Shown: piece by piece, positions 11,001 through 23,075 of the stretch
Layout: each line of letters opens with the position of its first letter
How positions within the stretch are numbered: position 1 is the first letter of the stretch
Origin: Bilabrum cf. latius
Taxonomy: Eukaryota; Bigyra: Bicosoecida; Bigyra; Bicosoecida
DNA: 64,000 bases
Reading direction: 5' to 3'
NCBI GenBank assembly: GCA_965178125.1
Contig: OZ237759.1
Span: forward strand, 682,001-746,000
Program-made: the position numbers and the translations under genes
The notes under the pieces: generated by a model
What the model saw: the letters and a program-made list of their open reading frames with translations, nothing else
What the model was told of the DNA's origin: nothing
Databases searched by the model: none

Positions 11001-14000
11001 GTGCTGACCCGCAATGCAATGCAGCACCTGGACTGGCTTGCGGGGTTTCCGTGGGGCATGGCCGCGGGCGCTGCCAACATCGACAAGGTCGCGCAGGGCG
11101 CGGCCAGCGACCTCATTGGAAGTTCCGCAAAAGTGCGCGGCGCCGCCCGCCGCCCGCGCTAGCGAGAAGGTGCGCGCAAGCCAGAGCTATCTAACGGTGA
11201 CAGCGACGCCGTGTGGCTCGCAACGGTCGGGATGCTGACGCCCGCCAGGCAGAGCGAGTCCTCGGATCACGCGGTCAGGAAGGATCTGGAGGTGGTGAGC
11301 GTGCTACGCGCTGTGCTCGCTGCCTGCAACGCGGCGCAGCAAATCGTAGACCAGAGGGAAGAGGAGAGCCGGCGAGAGCGAGATCGTGACATGCAGCACC
11401 AATCCAGGCAAGGGACGGATGGGACTACCAGAGGCAGAGAAGGGCAACAGCACGACGATCCACCGGTGGAGCACGGCTGCCTGTGTATGGGAATTTTTGT
11501 TCCCTCGTCCTCGAGTCCGCCCATGACCATAGGATTGCTGGGGACGCGACAGCAGCCGCAGGAGTGGCGTGCGGTAGGCGGGGGCTAGGAGGAGTCACAT
11601 GCCCTCGCGATCGCAGCAAGGTCACAGCTGGCGGATGCGATCGAGACGTACAGCAAGCCGACGGGCGCCCTATCAGCAGCAGCGCAGCGTGCTGCCAGCG
11701 GTCCCGCTAGACAAGCATCCTAGGGATCGTCTTTAGCTCTCGGTGGAAATAATACGAACTTTCCGTCTGCTGGGAAAGCTGGTGCCGGACCCGCCGCTGC
11801 CAACGGGGCCAACAACAGCGTGACCGCGGATCAATCCGACCGTGCTGATGAGAGTGACGGGCAGGTGGATACGGCGGAAGCAGCATTGAGAGCCGCGGCC
11901 CCGGGTAACAACACCAAGAGAAACCCACGAGATGGATCCGCAAGGAGAAGCGTCCGCATGTAGGAGCGGTCTTCGGAACTGCCAGCCAGGGGGGAAGGCG
12001 GAGCCACGGTGGTACGTGGGTTACCAGATAGTGCACGCAACAAAAACCAAGTGACCGAGGCCAGGAAGAAGCGCCTGCTGGTGCCATCGGGGGTGCTGTG
12101 CATGAACCGCAAGACCCAGCACAGAATCCTTGCGATCCTAAAGGTCCTGGAGCACGGCATCCAGGCGGCCACACAGTGGTACCTTGCCGTGGTGAGCGGG
12201 GCCGACGCGGAGCGGCGACAGCGTGCGCAATGGAACTAGGGCGGGCTGTTCCGCGTGGACGCAATGGGAAGCCGTTCCTTCAACCATGGCAGTGCCACTG
12301 GCTTGGAGTCAGACGATGGGTACGGGCCAAGCGGCAATACAGACATGTTCTCTGACCCTAGAATGCCCAGCGGCGACACGTCCGCACCTGGCCAGTATAC
12401 AGGGAGCAACAGCGCTGGCAATGACAACGAGAATCCGTTCGCATCGTCCTCGCAGGGTGACACTGCACCAGACCCGTACGCCGAGTACAGGCGCGACCTT
12501 GGCCTCCTGCAGACGGCCAAGGGGGCCGTAAAGCATGTCATCTACTGGTTTGAGAGTGGATCCACGCGGAAGAAGGATCTGCTGAGGCCCCCTTCACTGG
12601 CTCAGGGCTCCTTGCGGGGAGGGAGGGACCACTTCAGCTCCAGGAGGGGTCACAGGGGCGGCACAAAAGAGAGGGCAAGGCAATTATTGTCAGACAAGAT
12701 GTTCTTCCAGGTGCCCGTGGATCGGCCTGACGCGCCCTCGCAGTACTACCATCACTGGGACAGTGGCCTGGTCCTGCCAGAGGCACTGCAGCACGTGCTG
12801 CACGCGCTCGTGAGACCAAGCCAAGCTAGGGTACTGGTCAACGGCGGAAAGGAACCTTCCCTCGCCCCCGTAGTGGGGGACGAACCCCAGCGGAACATGG
12901 ACTCGCCGCCGCCTCATGCAAACGCATCAGGTGCCCACCCTTCACGTGCAAACTCGCCCCGGCAGCTCAACCAAGACTGGGTGGAGCACATGCTCCAGGG
13001 TCAAATGTCTCCCAGGGGCACCGACGCAGCGGCTCGCAGTAGCCGTTCGGCCCAGCACTCCTCAACGCGCCCGATCCAAGCAGGCAAGGCAAGCGCTTTG
13101 CATCGCAGCACTACCATTGGAAATCGGCAGCATGGAATTCACTAGGCCACAATGGATGCAGATATTGACCCGCGAGTAGCTAAAAGCCCCGAGACCCTCG
13201 TGCGCCTCGGTGCCATCACGTCCATCCTGCTGCCGGGGCTAGAGACGGCCTATGCTCAGCTTGACGACGCAAGAGGTGGGATCGCTCGCGATAGTCTCAA
13301 AGGACTTTCCGAAGGTGCTTCCAGCAAGCCATGGTACACCAAGCATGGCAGCTCGCGTGCTGCTCGTGTCTCGGCGCTTCCGGAGCAGGGACTCATCCTC
13401 CACTCGGGCCTTGTCATGGCGCTTCTCGGCGTGGGCACGCTGATCCAGGCCGCGTTCAATTCGTATGTCGCGGTAGCAACTGAAGCTGCGGCCGACGGGG
13501 TGTCGCTGAATAGCGCCTTTGATCCGGCCTAGGTGCTTGCCGCTTTCCCGTTGATTGTCTGTGCTCTGGCCATGGTTTGGGTCGGACTTGCCACCCACTG
13601 CAAGGGGTAGATTGTGGCGACCGGCACTGCCGCGTGGAGCTACGGCACTTTGCTTACTGCCTTCGTTGTCTATACCTTCTGCTTCAGGTTTGAGGCATTT
13701 GCGGAGCTTTGTGCCGCGCGCCGATCTGTACCAGACAGGGGTGCCATCGTGGTGGCGACCCTGCTTCTTGGTACACTGATCATTCGATCGATGAACGCTT
13801 CGTTTTGGAGCATAGTGTTTGCGGTGCTGCTGACCAACGCGGCGTCGGCTGGGCTCGCAACAACCATTCGGAGTGCCTTGGGTGGCGACGTTGGCAGGAC
13901 GGATGAAGAGGCAAAGGAGGCATGCACGGCAGTATGGGGCGATGGCGATGGGGACGTGGCATCGGGTGGCCTGTTCGCGCGAATTCTTGACTCGCTTACG

Positions 14001-17000
14001 CCTGTCATGTTTCTGCTGTAGTACTTGCTCGTGCAGTATAGATCCAGCAGTTTCGTGCTGGTTGAGCTGCGGGCCCTGTCAGGCACATCCAGGGAGATAC
14101 AGGCTTTGCATGCCAAGGCATACCGGCGAATGCGACGGGCCGCCGCCCTTCTCATGCCGATGGCTGCCCTCCTTCGAGTCACTGGTTGGAAGGGTCGGCT
14201 GGACCGGCTTGCCGTCGGTGCGGGGATCCGTCGCGCAAGCCACCAGCTCCTACGAGGCAGCACCAAGGACACCAATGAGCTGAGAGACGCCATCGGCATA
14301 GCCAGGGAGCTGGGTGGCCATGACTCGGGCGCCTCCTCCTCGGGATCGAGATTCGATTCCGAGTCCAGATCAGGGCCACCTCGAGCGATGATGCGGATGG
14401 CCTCAGCCAGCGACTCCACCGCGGGGCATTACGCGGACCTCTCTAGCTTCCGTCTGAACGACCCGGTAGTCCTAGGCAGGTTGGTTGTCGTGTCGATTCA
14501 CCTAAGTGGTCTGAGCAGGGTATCCTCCCTTGTTGGTCCCCTCGCCTCTTTGGCCATCCAGAGGCGGATCGGCGCGGCGGCTGACGCAGTGTGCCAGCGG
14601 TACCGATGCCTGCGGCTGACTTCCTCCAGCAACGGCCTTCAGCTGGGATGGGTTGTGGCTGATTTTGTGGAGGGGATCGGCATGCATGGGCTTGGAGGTC
14701 CACGTGGCGATCATGATGACGCGGACCACGACTCGTCTCTCGGCTTTCGTCCAAACGCATCCTCATAGCGCGATGTAGAAGTGAATTTTGATCGACGCAA
14801 TCCTGTCTCTAGTGCGACTGTCGCAGTCCAGGCTGGGCACCATCGCTCTCGGCATGCTGTGCGGGCACTGGATCCCGAGCACGACATTGCCGCCGCGCTT
14901 GCCCTAAAGCACGCTATTGCAGGTGCTGCTGATCTGCTGTCTCGAGCCAACGGCCTCATGGTGCGCCTGCAGACGGGCATCCTTCCCAGGGTGGGACTCG
15001 CAATGGGGCCCCTCAGTGTGACGATCGTAGGAGAAAAGCCAATGACACTGCAGTATGCTGACAGTGCCTTGGAACGGGAAGACAGGCCGCTTGCGACAAG
15101 CAATGCGCTGGCGCAGCACCGTAATTTGGTGGATTCGGTAGATATAGTTGCCAGCTCACCGTTGCATCCCGTTGCTATTCTTCCAGGCAACGGTATCATA
15201 CGCATGTCCCGCAACTGCCACGAGTTTCTGCAAAGTAGGTCCTCGTCCTCGTCAGATCAACCGGACGTTGATCCGCGCTAGTACGGTGGTACCGGGTCAA
15301 ATGAAGCAAGGAGCGGTGCCCATTTACCGAGTTCGTACAGCAGCGATGCTGTGCTGCCTGCCGTGCCAGAGCATGCTCCACCGAGATCCCAGTTGTACCA
15401 CATTGTGGGAGTGTACAGCGCGTCGTCTAGGATGGAGCAGCACCTGCCGTCCAGCAGCGATTCCGTGGATAAAAAAATGATATCCCGGGCGGAGAGCAGG
15501 TTCAGCAGCACAAACAGCATGGGATCTACGCCGCAGCTGCTGACCGGCAACACTGGAGGCGGCATATCAGACGGGGCTGCGCCACGTGCTATTCCAAGTA
15601 GAAAACGGGTGATGGTAGCGACAGGCTCGCACCAATCTCGAGGGTCCAGCAGAGGAAGGGGTGCGGCGGCACCACGCAGTGGCGGCAGTCCCTAGTCACG
15701 TGGATCTAGGCGGCAGCAGCGTTTCTTGGCGCAGGAGTTTCAGTCCGGCGGTGCCTCCACAGGCCAGATGACCAGCATTGGGTCGGCTCGTGTGATGTCG
15801 TCGATGGGAACCGGTGCAATTGAGGCGGCTACTGGAGCTCATATAACTCGCGCATCCTCGCGGCAGCTTGTGCCAAATAGCGCGCAACGGTATCAGACCG
15901 GCCCGGACATCGGCACCATGCAGTTGCTGAGACCTCCACCGGCCCGGTGCTCCTCTATGGCGCAGTATAAGCTGCTCCGGGTCCTTGGCTCAGGCGGATT
16001 TGCAAGGGTTTATGTGGCTGAGTCGCTATTAAATGGCAAAACCGTCGCCGTAAAGGTCACTACAAAGCGAAAAGGGGACGTCTCGAGGAGGAAAAAGCAG
16101 GACACGAGTGGCGGAGGTGTGGCAAATGACCTGGGGATCGATGACTTGGTGGATGGCGCCGCGCAATTGGGTTCCGGAACCGACGTGCCCACCGGCGTTG
16201 GGACTCTCCACACGAGCGTGTGCCGCGATGAAATCATCGCACTGCAGCGCTGCAAGCTTGCCGGCGTCCCGGGCGTATGCGATCTTCATGGGGTTACTGT
16301 GGATCGCAGCAGCGTGGGACTGATCATGGAGCACATCCCTGGTGTGTCGCTGCGTGACGTGGCTCGTACTAATGACAAGCGGCACAGGATGTCAGAGGAG
16401 TCCGTGAGGGTGGTCGCGAGGCAGCTCGTCAGCACCCTGACGAAGATGCACGCCGCAGGGGTGCTGCACAGGGATATCAAACCGACGAACTGCATGGTGC
16501 AAAGCAGAACTGGCGCTGCGCGATTGATTGATTTCGGGCTTGCCACGGACGCAGGCAAAGACCCGAGTGTGCAACATGGTCGTGGTAAGCTTGATAGCGA
16601 CACGACGGCTCGAAATAAACGAACTGGTGGTGACACGCAGCCTCCAGCGACTGCTTCTGCAGAGTTGGCTGCTTCTGCTGCTGCCGGTGAACCTGATGAA
16701 GTTGCGGCCGGCAGATCTAGGAAGGGTCGCAGCGGGCCGGCCACAGCCAAGGCGAAACAGGCCTCTAACGCCAGAACCTTCAGTGGACAGTCCAATGGTG
16801 CCGGGGCTGGTGCTGGCGCCTGCAAGAGTTAGCAGCAACAACAGCAGCAGCTCTAGCAGCAGCGCGATATCTCGCGTGGTAAGCCTGATACAAATCAGGA
16901 AGACAGTGCAGTCGTGTGGCGCAGAGAGGTGCTCGATACCCATGACGAATTGCTTCTCACGCTGCCTGCCCTAGTACCGAGGGTTTCAAGAGCGTGGGGC

Positions 17001-20000
17001 CACGAACAGCGCGCGCCCGGGGCAGAGACTCGCTCCAAGGAACGACGCATCCAACAAAATGCAGCCGCCAGTCGTGGCGGTGCGGATGCAATGACAGCAG
17101 TAGGCGTGCCTACACCAATGATGAGCGTGGTTGGATCCCGCAAGCATTCAAGTGGTAGCAAAGGGCACTCGGGTTTCATGGCCGCAAACAGCTGGGAGGA
17201 GGTGAATGCCGGGCCCATACAAGCTTCAGCTGACGCGTCTCACAGGGATATGCCAGTCGCAGGCCAACGTGAGCGGTCAGACAATGCCAGTGGAGCAGCC
17301 AGTGGGGCGGCAAGCATGGGCGCGTCGGCTACTTCTTCCTGCGCATCGGCCGGCCAGTCCAGCAAGGTGATGATTGCGTAGGACAAGAGTGGCTCTGTGG
17401 ACCACTCGAGACAGTCGTAGCTGTCGCCCACTGAAAGCGACAGTCAGCGGTCCGCTTGGGCCATGGAGCTGCGCGCTGCGGTCAATCGCGCCGCGACCGC
17501 TGCGGCTGGGGCAGACGACGGCAGCTCCTATTCAGATCGAGCTCGCTTTAGCAGCATTGACGCACCACTGGCCGATGCATCGCGGTTTGGAGATGCGACC
17601 GGTGCAGATGTGGCCGTAGACGAGCCAGAGCTGCAAGTGCATCGTATTGCGGTGCTTATCGTGGCTTGCGAGTCCGAGCGTGCTGCGGGCAGGCGACCTC
17701 AGAAAGCTGCCGGCTTTGGTGCGGCAAAAAAGGTCGTGAAGCCCATGGAAGAGTTGAAACCTGCTGTGCAAAACGCGAAGAACGCCCAGCTGGGCGGCCG
17801 GATCACGCCACTACAGCAGATTTGCAGGGAGACTGCCAGCGGTGCTGCTGATACTCAGATTTAGCCGGGCGGCGTGTAGATGACTGGTACAGCTGCATCG
17901 GGAAAGCAGGCACAGGAGCATGGTAGCAAACCAAGCACAGCAAAAGAGTCAAGAGAGGTACCAAGTGGCATCGACAAGAGCAGCACTGCCGCGAAAGGCT
18001 AGAACGCACCAAGTGCACCAGTTGGGCGTCGAATTTTACCAGCAATCGTCGAGCAGTCGCGAGACAGCGACGTAGCGACCAATGCGACAGAGCCAACTGA
18101 TATTCGTGGCGGCCAGGTGCCTGCAGCAATCAACGCTGCGAAGCCTAAAGATCCAACGCCCGCCGAAGAAAACCAGGCTGTCGAATCCGGCCCGTCGGAC
18201 GTCGACTTTGCCCACCTTCTCGCAAAAGGGCTCCGCGAGGCATCAGCAGGTCAGATCTAGCCGACTATCGTACGGAAAGTCAAAACCTTGAAGCAGCTCA
18301 TGCACAGAGACCCTCTTCTGTTCGACGCCGTGCTTTGCGCTGGGACATTCTTCGAGGATGAGAAAGAGAAGCTGTCATTGGCTTGGGAGCAGGCGTCATC
18401 GGAAGAAGGCAGCAGTCCAGATGACCAAGGAGCCGGAAGTGCTGCGAAACAGCACGAGACCGCGTCGCTGCGCACGGTCAAGGGAGCCGACGGGGCCGCA
18501 GCCGGAGCCAGCAGCCAGACCCAGCAACCCGTGTCAGTTGGGAGCATGGAACAGCCCGCTGATGCATCTGGTCGCCCCTCCGGTGCCGCCAGCATCAGCA
18601 AGAGCACCCGTCACACCTATGCCATCCAGGGCGAGGATAGCAAGATCGAGTCTGAGTCAGAAGAGGCAAATGAGGGCGATTCGTCTGCCGCTGCTGGCGC
18701 CTCGTCTGGTGCTGGCTACAGCACTCACGGGAATAGTACGGACCAGTACCCGAAGAATTCCATCGAATCATCTGTGGTGCGTCTGTCACGCAGGCCAGCA
18801 AAGCAGCTGGCGCGGCGAGCAGCTGCCGTCGAGAGCCGGTATGTCCTGCGATCCACCCGTGGATTCGGAACTACGGGTGCGGCCGGTCAGATGCACCGGC
18901 AGCGGTCTTTCTCCATCAGCACGTCGATCAGCCAGGGGACCTTTGCCAATTCGGAGTCGCAATTCACTCAGCCCCTCAGCCGCGCCGTCAGGGTGTACGC
19001 GCTGCAACCAGGCCCCAGCTCCAGCTCCAGCCACATGATCTCAAGCGCAAGGAGCAAGTCGAGCTCGATCCGAAATATTGGGGCGCACGACGCGCCGCCT
19101 GCTGACCTGCCGCCGCACAGGCTCGCAGCAATCGCTGGTTCACGGGCCGCGCAACCTGTTCCCTGGGACCTGCTTGTTCCGGTTGTGTTCTCGTCCTCCC
19201 GCGTGCGGGGAATGCTGTAGAGGCATGGAAGTGGTGACTTGACCTCAGCCTCACCCTTGACACGAATGGGCAGCAAATCTGACGGACTCCTGTCTACGAA
19301 ACGCGGCTCTGGTCGCTCATCGCCGCTCTTGGGCGGTCGTTACAAAGGCGGAGCTGCTCTCGAGAGTGGCGGCGAAGATGTGGCTGGGGTAATTTCTGCG
19401 AGTCTGGGCTCCGCTCGCGCCGGAGCTGCTGAGACAGACAAAGCACAAGAGACAGACGCGAATTCCAGAGTCAAATCGCCCGAGTCGGACTGGTACGCTC
19501 GTCACACTGAGGGGATCCGCAGGCTTGCTGCACGCTTGCTCGAAGAAGGCTCGGCGAGAGCTGAGCTCTACCAGGAGCAGGCTGCCATCGCGAGCGGATG
19601 CAAGGCACCAAAGCTCGATCTGCGCGAGATCCCACGGCGCGGTAGCACGGTCAAGAGAGCATCTCGCCGGGCCATGCAGCAGCAAGGGGCAAGGCAGCGA
19701 GCTCGCTCGGCAGCAGTGCGCCCAACGGGCAAGCCGTGGATGCGGATCGAATCGTCATCGAGCGCTGCCTCCAAGGCGACTGCAGGCGCCGTGTCTCTCT
19801 CGTTGGAAACCGCTGGACACGGCGAAGAACACGCGAATGCAGGTGGCATGACCATGGGTGAGGCAAGGAATCACCGGTCCTATGCCAGTGGGGAGGCCGG
19901 TGGCAGTGGCAGCAGGCCGGAGGTCGGCTCCAGGGAGCACCACGATGCGCGCGCCCAGCGAAACCAGGGGTCCCGCTTGCGCAATACGGGGACTAGACTC

Positions 20001-22775
20001 CAGAGCATGCACGCTCGCCCTACAGGCGGAGTGCAGGTGCTTCCGGGTCTAAGTGAGCACTCTATTCATTCCGTGCAGAGGGGAAGATGCCTGAGTGAGG
20101 ACAAAGGCGTCGATGATTCGGTCGTTGCCCTGGCTGCCGCGGAGGGCGACGAGGAGGAGGCTGAAGCTTCAAACCGACAGATCCCAGCCGTATATTACGC
20201 GCCAAGGAATGGAATGCAAGCACGCTCCAGCACGGGGTCGAGCCAGCAGCGTGCTGCCGCTGCATTGCATGGTGGTGGCCACGGCTCGCTGGCGCCACAA
20301 GGCAGTGGGCTGGGCCGGTAGGAGTCGCAGTCCTCGGTGCAATCTCGCTCGTCACACCAGTCTCGCAACCAGGTGGTGCCAGCGGATGCCGCGCACTAGC
20401 CCATGATGGCTGGCCGGCTCGCTCGGCGCGCATAGACGGTCGCTGGAACGAGGGTTAGAGCCGAACGAGCTGGTGATCAGACGGACCCCGATCAATAGCC
20501 CGGGAGGGAAGACTCTCGAACTCGAATGAAGGAGAGGAAGTTGGAAGGCCTGCTTAAGCGCGGCGCAGATCCAGCCGTTGACGTGCCGTCCAAGCAGTAT
20601 GGGTTGGGCCTGGATTTGGGGATGCGGCCAGGCATTGAAGGGTCTACTACCCGGGGCAGTATGCTTGACGGGGCTACTCTGCAGCCGGGCCAGGCGCCCG
20701 GAAGCTTCTATGGGTCAACCGACTCTATGTTCGGGTTTGGGGGCGTTGTTGATAGAAATCATGGGGTCGGTATCGGGGCGCGCGCGCCCGAAGAGCCTCC
20801 TCTTGCTATGGTGTACCGCGAGAACCAGCCGTTCGTTGCAGGCGTCGTGGGAACTCCCATGTTCATGGCCCCAGAGCTATTCGAGCACCAGGGGCAGAGG
20901 GCCAGCGACTACTGGTCGTTGGGAGTGACGCTGTTCTGGCTGCTGGCTGGCAACCTGCCGTTCCTAGGGGCGAGCAGGGAGATTACGAAGAAGTCAGCCA
21001 GGCAAGGCCACGTGAGCTGGCGGCTGCTCCCGTCTGACCTAAGCCCTGAGTGCATCGACTTCCTCCGGGGACTGCTGGAGCCGCGTGCCAAGCACAGGTA
21101 TGATGCCGCCGTGCTTGCGGTGCATCCGTGGCTCATGCCTCAATCTCAGGCGGTCAAAGAACGACTCCGGACTAGAATGGGCTCGTCTAGATCTAGCAAG
21201 CTCGACCTATTGCCTACAGAGAGGCGGGGCCTGCTGGGAACCTAGGCCGGTACATCAGCCGATGCTGCGGGCGCTCAGCACAGCTCCCATTGGGCCCAAT
21301 AGAAGAGTCTTGCGGATGACGGCCACCCTGACGAGCTTCCATCCATCGATGCAATCATCGAGAGATGGGAGATCGATGATCCCTACGAGGACCCGGCAGG
21401 CCGCGGTGACCTCACCGGAACGGGTTGGGCCCATGGGCCAGAGAACACAAGTTCTACCACTGAGCAACACGTGGGCCTAATTAAGGAAGCGTCTGGGGCA
21501 AGCCGCACTGGTACAGCTGCGCCTGGAGGGGCAGCACCAGCAGTTCCTGTAGCTGGATCTGACGGCTCCGACTCGCTCGGTGTTGTTGCTAGGCGGCGGC
21601 AGCACACCGCTAGCATGCTGCGGCCCGCGCGCGTAGCACGAGTTTCCCCACTGGCTAAACCTGGCAGGCACAGGATCCCGTGGGACACGCCGGCCTCAAA
21701 CGCGCCTGGCCACCAGTGGATTGGTGGGCAGGCACCCCAGGCTCTGCCCCTGCCCAAGCGCCGCGGCAGTAGCAGAGATAGGGGCAGGGACAGATATACC
21801 GCCGAAGACCGAGCTTCTCGCACCAGGCAGTTGCAATCGCGTGCGGAGGCGCAGGCTATCGTGCACGTGTATGGGGCAAGGATCTAGTGCTTTCCGTCTG
21901 CGGTCGTATTGCGGTCCACCGGCGGGCAGGCCGCCATTGCCAAGAAATTCAGCGCGTATGCCGCTCACAAGGCGGCATTGCGAGACCTGCGAGAGATAGG
22001 CATGCCCATGAGCACCGCTGAGATCGTGCTGCTGCGAAAGAACAGGGAGGTGGCAAAAGCGGCGCAGGCCGCAGCGGCGGGTCACGAAGCGTCATCGATG
22101 TCGAGCGATCAGGGCGGGCTGATCGGGATCCACAGCATCCATCGGGACTCTTCCACGGGCCCTGACGCAGCAGATGGTGGGATAGATCGTGCCAGCGCCG
22201 CACAGCCCGCGCGTACCGGGAGAAGAGACCAGGCATCGCTCCGGCGGGCCATCCCAAGCCACAGCACGCCGTCAGAGCCGTCTGGCGGCTCACATGGGCC
22301 TGCTAGAAAGAACAAGGGTGCATCGGGGAACAGGAGCAGCAGCAGCAGGAGCTCAAGCTCCTCGAGCCACCGGCACCGGGCTCGCGCACCTGGAATCAAC
22401 GCGAGGAACAGACCCGGAATCGATATTCCCACGCGGGGGCGCGGCGAGGTGCCTCCTGTCCAAGCATCGACACAGCCGGCCACGGAAACGGAAACGGAAG
22501 CGGGTGCGTTTGCCGGCTAGCAACCTGGCGTGGCCAGATAGATTGAGAGTGCAGCTGCGCCAGGTGACGACGATGGCGGGTTACGGGCTGCGAGTGAGTC
22601 CAGCGGTTCCACCCTGCGCGTCCCAGCTCCCTTTGGGCTGGGCGGCGGAGGGCCCCAAGGTGGGGACAATGATTCCCCGGGGAACTGGGGGTCGGGGAGG
22701 GCAGATGACGACAACATGGACAGCTCCGACGGAATGGTCGATTCTCGCAATGCAGGCACGCCCATTCCGCGGTGA
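8088..22775 (+). CDS. Giant multi-pass membrane Ser/Thr protein kinase with split kinase domain (about 4895 aa)
   Basis: One frame runs from ATG 8088 to TGA 22773-22775 with 44 in-frame TAG and no TAA or TGA, about 4895 residues. Hydrophobic segments occur near the N-terminus (about 8320-8390, 8690-8780, 9340-9560, 9660-9720) and again at about 13390-14080. The kinase domain starts near residue 2627 with a Gly loop (GSGGFARV) and the VAVK lysine. The HRDIKPTN catalytic loop is at residue 2794 and DFG at 2815 (base 16530). The APE motif (GTPMFMAPE) is only at residue 4263 (20868-20876), followed by DYWSLG and the helix that carries the conserved Arg. About 1440 residues, rich in Ser, Ala, Gly, Arg and Gln, thus sit in the activation segment. 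An in-phase 48-bp GT-AG candidate intron (8208-8255) may exist, and others cannot be excluded. All core catalytic motifs are present, so activity is plausible. Substrates and location are unknown. Confidence 0.75.
15966..16540 (+). other. Kinase N-lobe and catalytic loop (first part of split kinase domain)
   Basis: Within the giant kinase, this segment encodes the Gly-rich loop, the VAVK lysine, an inserted Gly/Asp-rich loop, the alpha-C region, HRDIKPTNC and IDFGLA. It contains no TAG. The complementary part (APE, DxWSLG, C-lobe) is encoded at about 20830-21140 in the same frame. Confidence 0.85.
20820..21140 (+). other. Kinase C-lobe (second part of split kinase domain)
   Basis: This segment encodes a typical C-lobe: P+1 loop and APE motif, DYWSLGVTLFWLLAGNLPF, and a C-terminal helix ending in HPWL. 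It is in the same reading frame as the N-lobe about 4.3 kb upstream. It contains no TAG, although TAG is frequent on both sides. Confidence 0.85.
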
Positions 22776-23075
22776 GGCTTGAAGGTCAAGGGATCGGACG
22801 TACTGGGGCGTGTCCAGGAGGAATGGCACAGTGGCAGTGCCAGTGCTAATCCATGCAGGTGCATCGATTGATTTGAAGATTTGTAGAACAAACAGACTTT
22901 GTCCAATTCATCTTTTTTTTTGCCGAGCCACAAGCATGCCACACCTGGTCCGAACCGAACCGATCCGATCCGATCCGATCCGATCCGATCCGATCCCCGG
23001 TGTTGTTCAAGATGCGAAGCGGCTGCTAGGCAGTGCCAACCCACAGGCATCCCACATACCACTCGTCACACCCGC
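22776..23075. other. Intergenic gap between convergent genes, with pentamer repeat
   Basis: This 300-bp gap separates the kinase TGA and the malate dehydrogenase TGA on the other strand. It contains a T-run near 22912 and a pentanucleotide repeat, annotated separately. No coding sequence is supported. Confidence 0.5.
22951..22996. repeat. Pentanucleotide repeat (CGATC)7 preceded by (CGAAC)2
   Basis: Seven perfect CGATC units run from 22961 to 22995 and follow two CGAAC units. It lies in the 3' gap between convergent genes, so it is probably a non-coding microsatellite. Confidence 0.9.

Noticed and set aside
22951-22996. Pentamer repeat as telomere
   Set aside because: CGATC units are only seven in number, internal, and unlike known telomeric repeats. 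It is a microsatellite in a 3' gap.
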